A DNA stretch of 64,000 nucleotides from Chondromyces crocatus (GCF_001189295.1 NZ_CP012159.1:4542525-4606524), one strand, 5' to 3'. Numbered from the stretch's first letter, positions 27,279 to 36,652 are shown. Made by a program: numbers and translations. Notes: generated by a model from the sequence alone, not told the origin.

Positions 27279-28304
27279 ATGCGCGTCCTCGTCCTCGGTG
27301 GGACCCGGTTCATCGGCTACTTCCTCGTCCAGCGCCTCCTCGCCGCCGGCCACGACGTCACCCTCTTCAACCGCGGCCTCACGCCCGACCCCTTCGGCGC
27401 GCGCGTCACCCGCCTCCACGGCGACCGCCACCGCGAAGGCCTCGCCGCCCGCCTCGGCGGCCGTGATTTCGACGCCGTCGTCGACTTCCTCGCCTTCGAC
27501 GAGCCCGACGCCCGCGGCGCCATCCAGGCCCTCCGCGACCACGTCGGCCACTACATCATGGTCAGCACCGGCCAGGTCTACCTCGTCCGCGAAGCCTGCC
27601 CCTTGCCCGCCACCGAGGCCGACTACGAAGGCCCCCTCCGCCCTCCGCCCACCGACGACGACGACAAGCTCAGTTACGACTACGGCATCCACAAGCGCGC
27701 TTGCGAAGACACCTTCGCCGCCGCCTGGACCGCCGAGCGCTTCCCCGTCACCCGCCTGCGCATCCCCATGGTCGAAGGCCCTCGCGACCCCCAGCGCCGC
27801 GTCGACCAGTACCTCGCCCGCCTCCTCGACGGCGGCCCCTTGCTCCTCCCCACCACCGACATCGCCTCGAACGCCGTGCGCCACGTCTACGTCATCGACG
27901 TCGTCGACGCCCTCCTCGCCCTCCTCGAACGCCCCGAGACCACCCGCGGCGAGGCGTACAACGTCTGCCAGCAAGAAGCGCTCACCCTCCCCGAGTACCT
28001 CACCCTCCTCGCCCAGGCCGCTGGCGCTCCACCCCCGCGCCTCGTCCCCGTCCCTCGCCGCACCCTCACCGGCGCCGGCCTCGACCCCCAGCAGCTCTCC
28101 CCCTTCAGCAGCAGCTGGATGTCCATCATCGACCCCACCCGCGCCATCACCACCCTCGGCTTCCGCCCGCGCCCCCTCGAACGCACCCTCGAGATCCTCG
28201 CCACCACCTACCTCGCCAACCAACCCGCTGAACCCTTGCCCGGCCTCGACCGCCGCGCCGACGAGCTCGCCCTCGCCACACACCACGCCGGAGCTGCCTC
28301 GTGA
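27279..28304 (+). CDS. NAD-dependent epimerase/dehydratase (extended SDR)
   Basis: A 341-residue extended SDR protein. The Rossmann motif is GGTRFIG (positions 8-14). The active-site serine region is IMVSTGQVY, and the catalytic Tyr/Lys pair is most likely YDYGIHKRACE. RHVYVIDVVDALLALLE and YNVCQQEALTLPEYL are typical of nucleotide-sugar-type members and chloroplast-type CSP41/isoflavone-like relatives. The substrate is unknown. Its stop overlaps the next gene's GTG start (GTGA), so the pair forms a coupled operon. Codons strongly prefer C at the third position. Confidence 0.82.
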   Translation: MRVLVLGGTRFIGYFLVQRLLAAGHDVTLFNRGLTPDPFGARVTRLHGDRHREGLAARLGGRDFDAVVDFLAFDEPDARGAIQALRDHVGHYIMVSTGQVYLVREACPLPATEADYEGPLRPPPTDDDDKLSYDYGIHKRACEDTFAAAWTAERFPVTRLRIPMVEGPRDPQRRVDQYLARLLDGGPLLLPTTDIASNAVRHVYVIDVVDALLALLERPETTRGEAYNVCQQEALTLPEYLTLLAQAAGAPPPRLVPVPRRTLTGAGLDPQQLSPFSSSWMSIIDPTRAITTLGFRPRPLERTLEILATTYLANQPAEPLPGLDRRADELALATHHAGAAS

Positions 28305-29815
28305 ACAAAGCCCAGCGCCAGCGCACCCTCGCCGCCTTCAACCACTTCTTCGCGACCCCCCTCGACGAAGCCCTCGCCCGACACCGCGACGTCGACCCCG
28401 CCGCCCTCGCCCTCGCCCTCTTCCAGGAAGTCGCCGCCTCGGTCCCTGCCTACGGCCGCTTCCTCACCGAGCGCGGCCTCCAGGCCACCACCGTGCAGAC
28501 CCCCGACGCCTTCCGCGTCCTCCCCGTGCTCACCAAGCAGAGCTACATCCTGCAGAACCCCCTCGACGACCTCTGCCGCGGTGGCCGCCTCGAAGACTGC
28601 GACATGGTCGCCGTCTCCTCCGGCTCCACCGGCCGCCCCACCTTCTGGCCCCGCTTCGTCACCGACGAACTCTCCGTCGCCCGCCGCTTCGAGCAAGTCT
28701 TCCACGACGCCTTCGAAGCCGACCGCCGCCGCACCCTCGCCGTCATCTGCTTCGCCCTCGGCACCTGGGTCGGCGGCATGTACACCACCGCCGCCTGCCG
28801 CCACCTCGCTGCCAAGGGCTACCCCATCACCGTCATCACCCCTGGCAACAACAAGGAAGAAATCTTCCGCGCCGTCCTCGAGCTCGGCCCCGCCTTCGAC
28901 CAGGTGGTCCTCCTCGGCTACCCCCCCTTCCTCAAGGACATCATCGACACCGGCCGCGTCCGCGGCGTCGACTGGACCCCCTTCCACCTCAAGCTCGTCT
29001 TCGCCGGCGAAGTCTTCAGCGAAGAGTGGCGCACCCTCGTCCTCGAACGCGCCGGCGCCACCGACCCCTGCCGCGACTCCGCCTCCCTCTACGGCACCGC
29101 CGACGCTGGCGTCCTCGGCAACGAGACCCCACTCAGCATCACCATCCGCCGCTACCTCGCCCGCCACCCCGACGCCGCCCGCGAACTCTTCGGCCAGGAC
29201 CGCCTCCCCACCCTCGTCCAGTACGACCCATGCGCCCGCTACTTCGAGGCCATCGACGGCGCCCTCGTCTTCACCGGCGACAGCGGCGTCCCCCTCGTCC
29301 GCTACGCCATCCTCGACCAGGGCGGCGTCATCCCCCACGACACCATGCTCTCCTTCCTCGCCCGCCGCAGCTTCCACCCCCTGGTCAGCCTCGGCGACGC
29401 CCGCGGCCTGCGCGATCTCCCCTTCGCCTACGTATTCGGCCGCGCCGACTTCACCGTCTCCCACTTCGGCGCCAACGTGTACCCCGAGAACATCGCCGTC
29501 GGCCTCGAACAGCCCGCAGTCGCCGAGCACGTCACCGGCAAGTTCGTCATGGAAGTCCACGAAGCCGAGGACCACGACACCGTCCTCACGATCCGCGTCG
29601 AGCTGGCTCCAGGTGAAGAAGCCAGCGACCCCCTCGCCACCTCGATCACCACCGCCATCCAGACCGAGCTTCTCCGCCTCAACAGCGAGTACCGCAACTA
29701 CGTCCCCCCCGACCGCCAGACCCCGCGCATCCTCCTGCTCCCCGCCGGCGACCCGAGCTACTTCCCCGTCGGCGTGAAGCACCGCTACACCCGCAAGCCC
29801 ACCCCACCGGCCTGA
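28301..29815 (+). CDS. PaaK/CapK-like adenylate-forming enzyme
   Basis: A 504-residue member of the phenylacetate-CoA ligase-like branch of adenylating enzymes. SSGSTGRPTFWPRF is the P-loop equivalent. SLYGTADAGVLGNETP is the A5-like substrate/ATP region, then GDSGVPLVRYAILDQGG (A7-like) and FGRADFTVSHFGANVYPENI (A8 hinge). It should activate a carboxylic acid as an adenylate, perhaps to a CoA thioester. The partner epimerase suggests a pathway building a sugar- or acid-derived molecule. Translation starts at a GTG overlapping the epimerase stop. Confidence 0.82.
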   Translation: MNKAQRQRTLAAFNHFFATPLDEALARHRDVDPAALALALFQEVAASVPAYGRFLTERGLQATTVQTPDAFRVLPVLTKQSYILQNPLDDLCRGGRLEDCDMVAVSSGSTGRPTFWPRFVTDELSVARRFEQVFHDAFEADRRRTLAVICFALGTWVGGMYTTAACRHLAAKGYPITVITPGNNKEEIFRAVLELGPAFDQVVLLGYPPFLKDIIDTGRVRGVDWTPFHLKLVFAGEVFSEEWRTLVLERAGATDPCRDSASLYGTADAGVLGNETPLSITIRRYLARHPDAARELFGQDRLPTLVQYDPCARYFEAIDGALVFTGDSGVPLVRYAILDQGGVIPHDTMLSFLARRSFHPLVSLGDARGLRDLPFAYVFGRADFTVSHFGANVYPENIAVGLEQPAVAEHVTGKFVMEVHEAEDHDTVLTIRVELAPGEEASDPLATSITTAIQTELLRLNSEYRNYVPPDRQTPRILLLPAGDPSYFPVGVKHRYTRKPTPPA

Positions 29816-29820
29816 GCGAA

Positions 29821-29841
29821 GCAGCGCGCGAACTGCGCTGC
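29821..29841. terminator. candidate terminator hairpin
   Basis: GCAGCGC (29821-29827) and GCGCTGC (29835-29841) form a 7-bp stem with a 7-nt loop, five bases after the PaaK-like gene stop and in the gap before the convergent pcp gene. Confidence 0.45.
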
Positions 29842-29896
29842 CGCCCTCCTGCTCCGCTCTCCCGCTCCGCGCTCATGACCCGTCACACGCAGCCCT

Positions 29897-30550
29897 TCAT
29901 CCCCGACTGGCTCGCGCTGTGCTGCACGCCGCCTCCGCCAGCTCCTCCAGCGTCACGCCCAGCGCAGCCACCACGGCCGCCTCCACATGCGCCTGCGTGA
30001 TCTGCGACGGCACGAACGCATCGCTCGGCACATGGAGAAATCCCGCCCGCTCCACCGACGGAACCTCCCCCGCCGCGCACGCCGAGAGCAGCGCAAAGAA
30101 CACCTGGTTGCAGAGAAACCCGCCCGCATCCTCGCTCGGCTCCACCGGCACCCCCAGCGCGTTCAGCGCCTGCTCGATGCGCTCCACTGGCAACCGCGAC
30201 GCCAGCCGCACCGAAGCCTGCTCCCGCACCTGCGCCGGCCGTTTCCCCGCATTGTCCAGCCGATCGCGGCACACATCATCCGCGAACCGCTCCACCCGGA
30301 ACGTCCCTTGCGCCATCCCGAGACACAGCACGATCGCGGGCCCCACCTCCCGCACCGCTTCGAGCAACGCGCTCCCAGCGACCTCCCAGACCACCGGCAA
30401 CACCCGGCTCGTGATCTGCGCGCTCCACCCAGCCTCCCCATCTTCCCTGCGCAGCTCCCGCCCCTCCAGTGCCCGCGCCGCATCCCCACTCGGATTGCGC
30501 AGCGCGCCGTCGAACGGCTCGAACCCCGTGACCAGGATGCGCGTGATCAT
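29897..30550 (-). CDS. pcp: pyroglutamyl-peptidase I
   Basis: Cysteine peptidase (family C15) that removes N-terminal pyroglutamate from peptides, 217 residues. The family start ITRILVTGFEPFDG is present. The catalytic triad is complete: Glu87 (RVERFADD), Cys147 (GGFLCNQVFF) and His173 (AGFLHVPSD). An in-frame ATG at 30562 is an alternative start; 30550 gives the canonical N terminus. The C terminus ends with a short Ala/Ser-rich extension. Confidence 0.93.
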   Translation of the reverse strand: MITRILVTGFEPFDGALRNPSGDAARALEGRELRREDGEAGWSAQITSRVLPVVWEVAGSALLEAVREVGPAIVLCLGMAQGTFRVERFADDVCRDRLDNAGKRPAQVREQASVRLASRLPVERIEQALNALGVPVEPSEDAGGFLCNQVFFALLSACAAGEVPSVERAGFLHVPSDAFVPSQITQAHVEAAVVAALGVTLEELAEAACSTARASRG

Positions 30551-30715
30551 CGCTAACCCCATGCAATCACACGGCCCCCCTGTAGAACACGCTCCCGCGT
30601 TGGCGGCAGCGCCACGCGACAGCGCTGGCGGAGGGATCCACACGTGCTGTTCCGTCACCCAGCCCGAGGCGTGCGGTTCCCGAGAATGCGGGGGTGCGAT
30701 ACTATTTCCTGCGAG

Positions 30716-31927
30716 ATGAGCCGCCCGCCCGTAATTACGCTTCTCGCTGGTCTGTCGATCGTCTCTCTCTCTGCCCTTGGCATGGGAGCGTGTTCGGCGG
30801 CGTCCGACAACCCTGACAACCCGAACAACCCGACCGGCGCCGGCGCCGGCAACCCGACCAGCTCCAGCACCGAGAGCGGCGTGATCGACAACCCGGGCAG
30901 CTCCACCTTCGGTGGCGAGAGCTGCGGCTCGTCGACCTTCGGCAACCTGGTGCCCGCGAGCATCCTGGTGCTGCTCGACAAGTCGGGGAGCATGTCCGGC
31001 GGCGACGGGAAGCCCAACATGTGGAACCCCACCCGTCAGGCCCTCAACGCGATGATGAACGCGGCTGACCCGGACCTGAACATGGGCCTGCTGCCGTTTC
31101 CCGCGGGAAACTACAATGATACCAATGCGGCCTTGTGCGTTATCAACCAGAATGCACCCGGCTGTGCGGAGCTGCTCGCCGACGGCGGCTGCAAGGATGT
31201 CGCCATGAATCCAGCAGTGCATGTAGCGCCGCTCAGTATCAGCAAGCCACAGATCTCGTCCTGGCTTGCTGCCAACTCCCCCAGAGGCAACACCCCTACA
31301 TTCGAAGCACTTCAGCGTGCCTATCAGATGATGCGCAATGTCAATGCGTTCGGTGAACGGTACGTGCTTTTGATGACGGATGGTAAGCCGACCATTTATG
31401 AGCCACTCTTCCCTCAGTTCAATCTCGAATGTAGAACGCAAGCTGATATCGCGGCAGAAGCGCTGGCAGGCGCCAGTGGCTCACCCCCGGTGAAGACCTT
31501 CGTGATCGGTGCGCCGGGCAGTGAAGATGCTGGCGGTCTCCTCTCTCAGCTGGCCATCAATGGCCAGACGCAGCGCTCGCCAACGTGCAGCGTCGGTGCC
31601 AAGGATTGTCATTATCAGATCGGGAGCGCGAACTTTCAGTCTGAACTCGAAGCTGTCCTCAATGAGATCTCCGGGAAAATATCAGACTGTGTCTTCGCCA
31701 TCCCACAAGGAACGGACGAGGTCGATCCGACGCTGGTCAACGTTGTCGTAGAGACGTCGGCTGGCACCGATGAGACGTACCGAGACACCACGCATCAGGA
31801 CGGCTGGGATTACACGGACGCCAGCGAGACCAAGATCAGACTCTACGGTCCTGCTTGTGAGGCCTACCAGGCTGAGGAGGGCGCCCGCGTGAACATCATC
31901 CTCGGGTGCAAAACGGTCATCAGGTAG
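30716..31927 (+). CDS. von Willebrand factor A domain lipoprotein
   Basis: A 403-residue predicted lipoprotein (Cys26 after LGMGAC) with a Gly/Asn/Pro-rich linker and a vWA domain. ASILVLLDKSGSMS carries the MIDAS metal motif (Asp88, Ser90, Ser92), followed by NTPTFEALQRAYQMM (MIDAS Thr), YVLLMTDGKPT and VKTFVIGAPGSED. About twelve cysteines suggest disulfides on the cell surface. The vWA domain binds metal and protein ligands, so a surface adhesion role is plausible. By eye its base composition is less GC-rich than its neighbours. It precedes the first beta-propeller lipoprotein by 11 bp. Confidence 0.85.
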   Translation: MSRPPVITLLAGLSIVSLSALGMGACSAASDNPDNPNNPTGAGAGNPTSSSTESGVIDNPGSSTFGGESCGSSTFGNLVPASILVLLDKSGSMSGGDGKPNMWNPTRQALNAMMNAADPDLNMGLLPFPAGNYNDTNAALCVINQNAPGCAELLADGGCKDVAMNPAVHVAPLSISKPQISSWLAANSPRGNTPTFEALQRAYQMMRNVNAFGERYVLLMTDGKPTIYEPLFPQFNLECRTQADIAAEALAGASGSPPVKTFVIGAPGSEDAGGLLSQLAINGQTQRSPTCSVGAKDCHYQIGSANFQSELEAVLNEISGKISDCVFAIPQGTDEVDPTLVNVVVETSAGTDETYRDTTHQDGWDYTDASETKIRLYGPACEAYQAEEGARVNIILGCKTVIR

Positions 31928-31938
31928 CCTCGCCGTCT

Positions 31939-33654
31939 ATGCCTGTTCGCTGGCTTGCGCGTCGCATCGCGACACCGTTCGCCCTGATGCTCCTGGTCGG
32001 TGGGTGTGGCTTGCTCCTCAGTCTCGACGACTTTTCGGATGCACCAGCGGGCAGTGCGGGGGCGGGGCAGGGCAACTGCCAGGACGAGACACTGAACGGC
32101 GACGAGACGGACGTCGACTGCGGAGGCAGTTGCCCTGCTGGTTGCGCCGCAGGGCAGGCCTGTCGCATCTCCGACGACTGTCGGGGCGGGGATTGTGTAG
32201 AGAGCCGATGTCAGCCAACCTGCTCTGACGGCGAGCGGAATGGTGACGAGACCGATGTCGACTGTGGTGGTGGAGTCTGCCCAGCGTGCGCCACAGGCCT
32301 GCACTGCACGTCGGACCGCGACTGCGTATCCGGCCTCTGCGATGGCGTGATCTGTTCCGAGAGCATCGTCTGGGCTCGAACCCTCGGCACCCCGGTCGCG
32401 GCGCTTCGAGCCATCGCGAGCAACGACGTGGGCTCCGTCCTGTTGCACGGGAGCTTCGGCGGAACGGTGGATTTCGGCGGGCAGTCGATGAATTCGGCGG
32501 GCTACGTCGATCTATTTGTGGCCAAGCTCAATCCACTAGGAGAGCACCTCTGGAGTAAACGCTTCGGTGATGACGGAATAGATTTTGCGACATCAATACG
32601 CATAGCAGCAGACGATTCCATCGTGTGTGCCGGGTACTCTAATGGGAGCATCAATTTCGGTGGCGGCGCGTTGCCCAGCGGTGATGGCTTCGATATCTAT
32701 CTGGCCAAGCTCGCTTTCAGTGGAGGTCATCTGTGGAGCAAACGCTTCGGTGCATCGTCCCTGACCCGCCAAGAGTTTCCTACCGATCTCCAGGTCGACT
32801 CCCAGGGAAATGTCTACCTGAGCGGCGCGTATCAAGAGCCGTTCAGCTTTGGTGGGGCCAACCTACCCGGTGGTAGCAGTTCTTCTTCTGGCGTCTTCCT
32901 CGTCAAGCTGGACGCTTCCGGTGGGCACATGTGGAGCCGCGGCTTTCTGGACACTGGTGTGATGGATTGGTCTTTCATCGATATCGATGTCTCCGGAAAT
33001 GTGATCATGGCCGGTGGGTTCCAGAGTTCCATCAACTTCGGGGGTGGTGTGCTCACGAGCGCAGGCGAAAGTGACGTCTTCCTCGTGAAGCTCAATGCCT
33101 CTGGGAGCCATGTCTGGAGCCATCGTTTTGGCGATGCTGCAATGCAATCCGTCACGGCGATTGCCGTCGATGCTCAGGGGGATGTGGTTCTCGTCGGCAG
33201 ATTCAAGGGGACCATCGACTTCGGGGGAGGACCGCTGAGCGCCAGCGGGAACAGCGACATCTTCGTCGCCAAGCTCGATCGCCACGGCGAGCATGTCTGG
33301 AGTAAGCGATTCGATGATGACAATACTACCGCGACGGGGGTCCGAGTGGCCGTGTCCCCCGCTGGCCATGTTTTCGTCGCCGGCTCGTTCTCGGGCCTGA
33401 CCGACCTCGGTGGCGGGGTCATCAGCAGCGCTGGGGGAACGGATGTCTTCGTGCTCGAACTGACCGCGGATGGTGGGTACCGTAGGAGTCACCACTTCGG
33501 TGGATCGGGAGATCAAAATCTCACGGCCCTCGCTCTCTCCGGGGGGCATCTGGTCCTTGGCGGGAGCTTCAAGGAGAGCATCGACTTTGGCTCAGGTCCG
33601 ATCGCGGCTGCGGGCGAGTACGACGTCTTCTTGGCGAAGCTGCGCGCGCCCTGA
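31939..33654 (+). CDS. Cys-rich beta-propeller (SBBP-type) lipoprotein, copy 1
   Basis: A 571-residue predicted lipoprotein (lipobox LLVGGC, Cys23). Residues 45-135 carry two Cys-rich modules, each with an NGDETDVDCGG motif and a run of Cys pairs (CPAGCAAGQACRI, CPACATGLHC), a module common in myxobacterial surface proteins. From about residue 145 the protein has repeats of roughly 45-60 residues with VFLVKL/LFVAKL, HVWSKRFGD and INFGGG motifs, which indicate a beta-propeller. No enzyme signature. It starts 11 bp after the vWA gene and is tandemly duplicated downstream. Confidence 0.82.
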   Translation: MPVRWLARRIATPFALMLLVGGCGLLLSLDDFSDAPAGSAGAGQGNCQDETLNGDETDVDCGGSCPAGCAAGQACRISDDCRGGDCVESRCQPTCSDGERNGDETDVDCGGGVCPACATGLHCTSDRDCVSGLCDGVICSESIVWARTLGTPVAALRAIASNDVGSVLLHGSFGGTVDFGGQSMNSAGYVDLFVAKLNPLGEHLWSKRFGDDGIDFATSIRIAADDSIVCAGYSNGSINFGGGALPSGDGFDIYLAKLAFSGGHLWSKRFGASSLTRQEFPTDLQVDSQGNVYLSGAYQEPFSFGGANLPGGSSSSSGVFLVKLDASGGHMWSRGFLDTGVMDWSFIDIDVSGNVIMAGGFQSSINFGGGVLTSAGESDVFLVKLNASGSHVWSHRFGDAAMQSVTAIAVDAQGDVVLVGRFKGTIDFGGGPLSASGNSDIFVAKLDRHGEHVWSKRFDDDNTTATGVRVAVSPAGHVFVAGSFSGLTDLGGGVISSAGGTDVFVLELTADGGYRRSHHFGGSGDQNLTALALSGGHLVLGGSFKESIDFGSGPIAAAGEYDVFLAKLRAP

Positions 33655-33903
33655 GTCCAGCGCCGCTCTCGTCTGCATCCGTCTCGATCGGCGGCCGACG
33701 TGACCCCCGTCGTCTGGAGACGGGAGGTAGGGGCAGGACGACACGATTCGCGAGACCATGCAGCGCGGCCATCTCGCCACGTCGGAGCGCGCGAAAGCAA
33801 GCTCAGGCTTCGAGCTCAAGCCCGCGATACATCCCAGGTGGATGCGTCTTCAAAAGCTCATCCTCCTCGGGTGCAAGACCGTCCTCGGATGGCCTCGCAC
33901 GAC

Positions 33904-35628
33904 ATGGCCGTTCGCTGGTTTGCACGTCGCATCGCGCCTCCCTTTGCTCTGACGCTGCTGGTCGGCGGGTGTGGCTTGCTCCTCGGTCTGGATGATTTTT
34001 CGGACGCACCAGCGGGCGGTGAGGGGGCAGGAACCGGGCAGGGGAGCTGCGAGGACGAGGAGCTGAACGGCGACGAGACGGACGTCGACTGCGGCGGCAG
34101 TTGCCCTGCTGGATGCGCCGCAGGGCAGGCCTGTCGCATCGCCGACGACTGTCGGGGTGGGACCTGTGGGGAGGCGCGCTGCCAGCCGACTTGCTCGGAT
34201 GACGAGCGCAATGGCGGCGAAACGGACATCGACTGTGGCGGTGAGACCTGTCCTGCGTGTGCCACGAACCTGCATTGCGCTACGGATGGCGATTGCGTGT
34301 CCGGTCTCTGTGATGGCGTGACCTGTCTGGAGAGCGTCGTCTGGGCCAGAAACCTCGGTAGTACCGATCGCATCGGCGTTCGAGGGATTGCGCTCAACGA
34401 GGTGGGCTCCGTCCTGCTGCACGGGATGTTCGGTGGGACCGTGAGTTTCGGAGGGCAGCCTCTGAATTCGGGAGACTACATCGACCTGTTCGTGGCCAAG
34501 CTCAATCCTGCAGGCGAGCATCTCTGGAGCAAGGGCTTCGGTGATGACGACATTGAATTTGCGTCGGCAATACGAGTGTCGACGGACGACTCCGTCGTGC
34601 TCACGGGCTACTTTGATGGAAGCGTCGACTTCGGTGGCGGAGCGCTCCCCAGTGGCGATGGTGTTGATATCTATCTGGCCAAGCTCTCTCCCAGCGGAAC
34701 GCATCTGTGGAGCAAGCGCTTTGGTGCGTCATCCTCGACCCGCCAGGAAATACCCAGCGACCTTCGGGTCGACGCCCAGGGGAACGTTTACGTGAGCGGT
34801 GGGTATCAGGAGCCGTTCAATTTTGGCGGGGCGACCCTGCCAGGGGGCGGCAGCACCTCTTCGGGCGTCTTCATCGCCAAGCTGGATGCCGCTGGTGTGC
34901 ATGTGTGGAGCCGCGGCTATCTCGACACTGGCGTGATGGATTTTCCCCTCATCGACATCGATGGCACCGGGAATGTGTTCATGGCCGGTGTGCTCCAGAG
35001 TTCCATCAACTTCGGGGGCGGCGCTCTCATGAGCGCAGGCGGAAACGACGTCTACCTCGTGAAGCTCAATGCTTCTGGTAGTCACGTCTGGAGTCACCGT
35101 GTTGGTGATGCTGCAATGCAAACCGTCACCGGGGTGGCCGCCGATGCTCAGGGTGATGTGGTTCTCGTCGGGCGATTCAAGGGGACCATCGATTTCGGTG
35201 GTGGAACGCTCAGCGCCAGCGGGAACAGCGATATCTTCGTCGCCAAGCTCGATCGCCATGGCGATCACGTCTGGAGCAAGCGATTCGATGATGACAACAC
35301 CACCGCGACGGGGGTCCGGGTGGCCGTGTCCCCCATTGGCCATGTCTTCGTCGCCAGCTCCTTCTCGGGTCTGACCGACCTCGGTGGGGGCGTCATGAGC
35401 AGCGCCGGGGGAACGGACGTCTTCGTGCTCGAACTGACCGCGGCGGGGGAGTACCACCGCAGCCGCCGCTTCGGTGGGCCTGGGGATCAGGACCTCATGG
35501 CGATCGCCCTCTCGGGAGGGCATCTGGTCCTCGGAGGCCAGTTCAAGGAGAGCGTCGACTTCGGGGCGGGCCCGATCGCGGCCTCGGGCGAGCAAGACGT
35601 CTTCCTGGCGAAGCTGCGCGCGCCCTGA
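33904..35628 (+). CDS. Cys-rich beta-propeller lipoprotein, copy 2 (tandem paralogue)
   Basis: A 574-residue paralogue of the gene at 31939, collinear over its whole length and identical at most positions by eye. It has the same lipobox (Cys23), the same two NGxETDxDCGG modules and the same repeat motifs. ATG 33904 aligns exactly with the start of copy 1; ATG 33889 is an alternative. Differences are mostly substitutions, so both copies may be functional and diverging. The 3' end is followed by a P450 remnant on the other strand. Confidence 0.82.
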   Translation: MAVRWFARRIAPPFALTLLVGGCGLLLGLDDFSDAPAGGEGAGTGQGSCEDEELNGDETDVDCGGSCPAGCAAGQACRIADDCRGGTCGEARCQPTCSDDERNGGETDIDCGGETCPACATNLHCATDGDCVSGLCDGVTCLESVVWARNLGSTDRIGVRGIALNEVGSVLLHGMFGGTVSFGGQPLNSGDYIDLFVAKLNPAGEHLWSKGFGDDDIEFASAIRVSTDDSVVLTGYFDGSVDFGGGALPSGDGVDIYLAKLSPSGTHLWSKRFGASSSTRQEIPSDLRVDAQGNVYVSGGYQEPFNFGGATLPGGGSTSSGVFIAKLDAAGVHVWSRGYLDTGVMDFPLIDIDGTGNVFMAGVLQSSINFGGGALMSAGGNDVYLVKLNASGSHVWSHRVGDAAMQTVTGVAADAQGDVVLVGRFKGTIDFGGGTLSASGNSDIFVAKLDRHGDHVWSKRFDDDNTTATGVRVAVSPIGHVFVASSFSGLTDLGGGVMSSAGGTDVFVLELTAAGEYHRSRRFGGPGDQDLMAIALSGGHLVLGGQFKESVDFGAGPIAASGEQDVFLAKLRAP

Positions 35629-35674
35629 GCCGACCTCGGCACGCCAGCTCTCCCACCCGGAGTCCACCTTCTCA

Positions 35675-35904
35675 CCCCCTTTGAGCCCATCCGCGAGGCG
35701 CTCGGCGAGCGACACGCCACGTGAAGAGAACCTGACTGGAGCGGCCACCACGGCCGCCGCCTCCTCGTGGCGGCTCACGGCCCAGCAGCCACCGGGGTCG
35801 ACCCGACAGATGGGCGAATCGTGTCGCAGCGCGGCGTGGAACGGGAAGGGATCGAGGGCGACTTCAGGGGAGAGGAGATGGAGGTGAACGTCGCTCCTCT
35901 TCAC
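35675..35904 (-). pseudogene. cytochrome P450 N-terminal remnant
   Basis: A minus-strand frame beginning with GTG 35904 reads about 70 residues that look like the beginning of a bacterial P450: VALDPFPFHAALRHDSPIC, then DPGGCWAVSRHEEAAAVV and AAPVRFSSRGVSLAERL, corresponding to the A helix, beta-1 sheet and B helix region. After about residue 75 the resemblance stops, and the frame runs into the antisense of the second propeller gene. The I-helix, ExxR and Cys-loop parts are missing, so this is a broken copy. An intact P450 lies at 39.9-41.3 kb. Confidence 0.6.
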
Positions 35905-36359
35905 GAGGCCACGCGCCGGTGGGCCACCGAGCGACTTCCTGACGACCCGCCGTGTTGGCGATGGGCTTCACCGCCTGATCGGGAGAGGCGCCGTCGAAGG
36001 CTCTGGGCTGGTCGCCCTGGCGGGGTTTCCGGCAAGCGCATGGCGTTTTCGATCCATCGCCATCCACCTGGGGTTGCGTGGAAGGGGGAGGCTGGCACGT
36101 GAATTGGAAGGGGCGAGCGTCGAACGGGAACCGACGAGCGTCGAATGACGATCGACGATCGTTGAACGGGGATCGACGAGCGTCGAACCAGGACCGACGA
36201 TCGTTGAATGGGGGAAGGACAATCCGTGAATGGCAAAGGGTGATACGCGAGCGGAAGCGAGAGCGGAGATGGCTGAACGACCGGCACGTGAACGGCGGAG
36301 GACGATCGTCGAACGGCGAAGGCTGGCACGTGAACAGAGATCGACGAGCGTCGAACGGG

Positions 36360-36652
36360 GACCGACGAACGGTGATTGGGGAAGGACGAGCGTCGAACGG
36401 GGATCGACGAACGGTGATTGGGGAAGGACGAGCGTCGAACGGGGATCGACGAACGGTGATGGGAGAAGGGTGACACGTTGACGGACCAACGAACGGTGGT
36501 TGGCGAATGACTGTCACGTGAACGGGGACCGACGAACGGTGATTGGGGAAGGACGATCGTCGAACGGGGACCGACGAACGGTGATTGGGGAAGGACGAGC
36601 GTCGAACGGGGATCGACGTTCGTCGAATGGGGATCGACGATCAGGGATCGCC
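36360..36652. repeat. 42-bp repeat array, two clusters
   Basis: Units starting at 36360, 36402, 36444, then 36527, 36569 and 36611 share GAYCGACGAACGGTGATTGG followed by GGAAGGACGAGCGTCGAACG. Spacing inside each cluster is exactly 42 bp. The two clusters are separated by a diverged 41-bp stretch. Degenerate half-units extend upstream to about 36110. Each unit contains GTCGA/TCGAC inverted words, and one unit has the palindrome GACGATCGTC. Confidence 0.75.

Larger units (their letters stand above)
31893..35628 (+). repeat. tandem gene duplication, unit about 1.96 kb
   Basis: The segments from 31893 and from 33858 align, offset by 1965 bp at the start codons. The alignment begins upstream of the copied gene: the last roughly 35 bp of the vWA gene (TCCTCGGGTGCAA...) recur before copy 2 at the same distance (35 bp from the GGGTGCAA motif to the ATG). 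This shows the left edge of the duplicated unit. Confidence 0.7.

Noticed and set aside
27058-29616. An 852-codon frame in another reading frame of the epimerase and PaaK-like genes.
   Set aside because: Extreme Pro/Arg/Ser bias and no domain; the true frames have clear motifs and coupled starts.
33658-33888. Small plus- and minus-strand frames between the two propeller genes.
   Set aside because: Short, no ribosome site, low similarity to anything; the region is better explained as the duplicated upstream flank.
36360-36652. CRISPR array.
   Set aside because: Units are nearly identical over the full 42 bp without unique spacers, and there are no cas genes.
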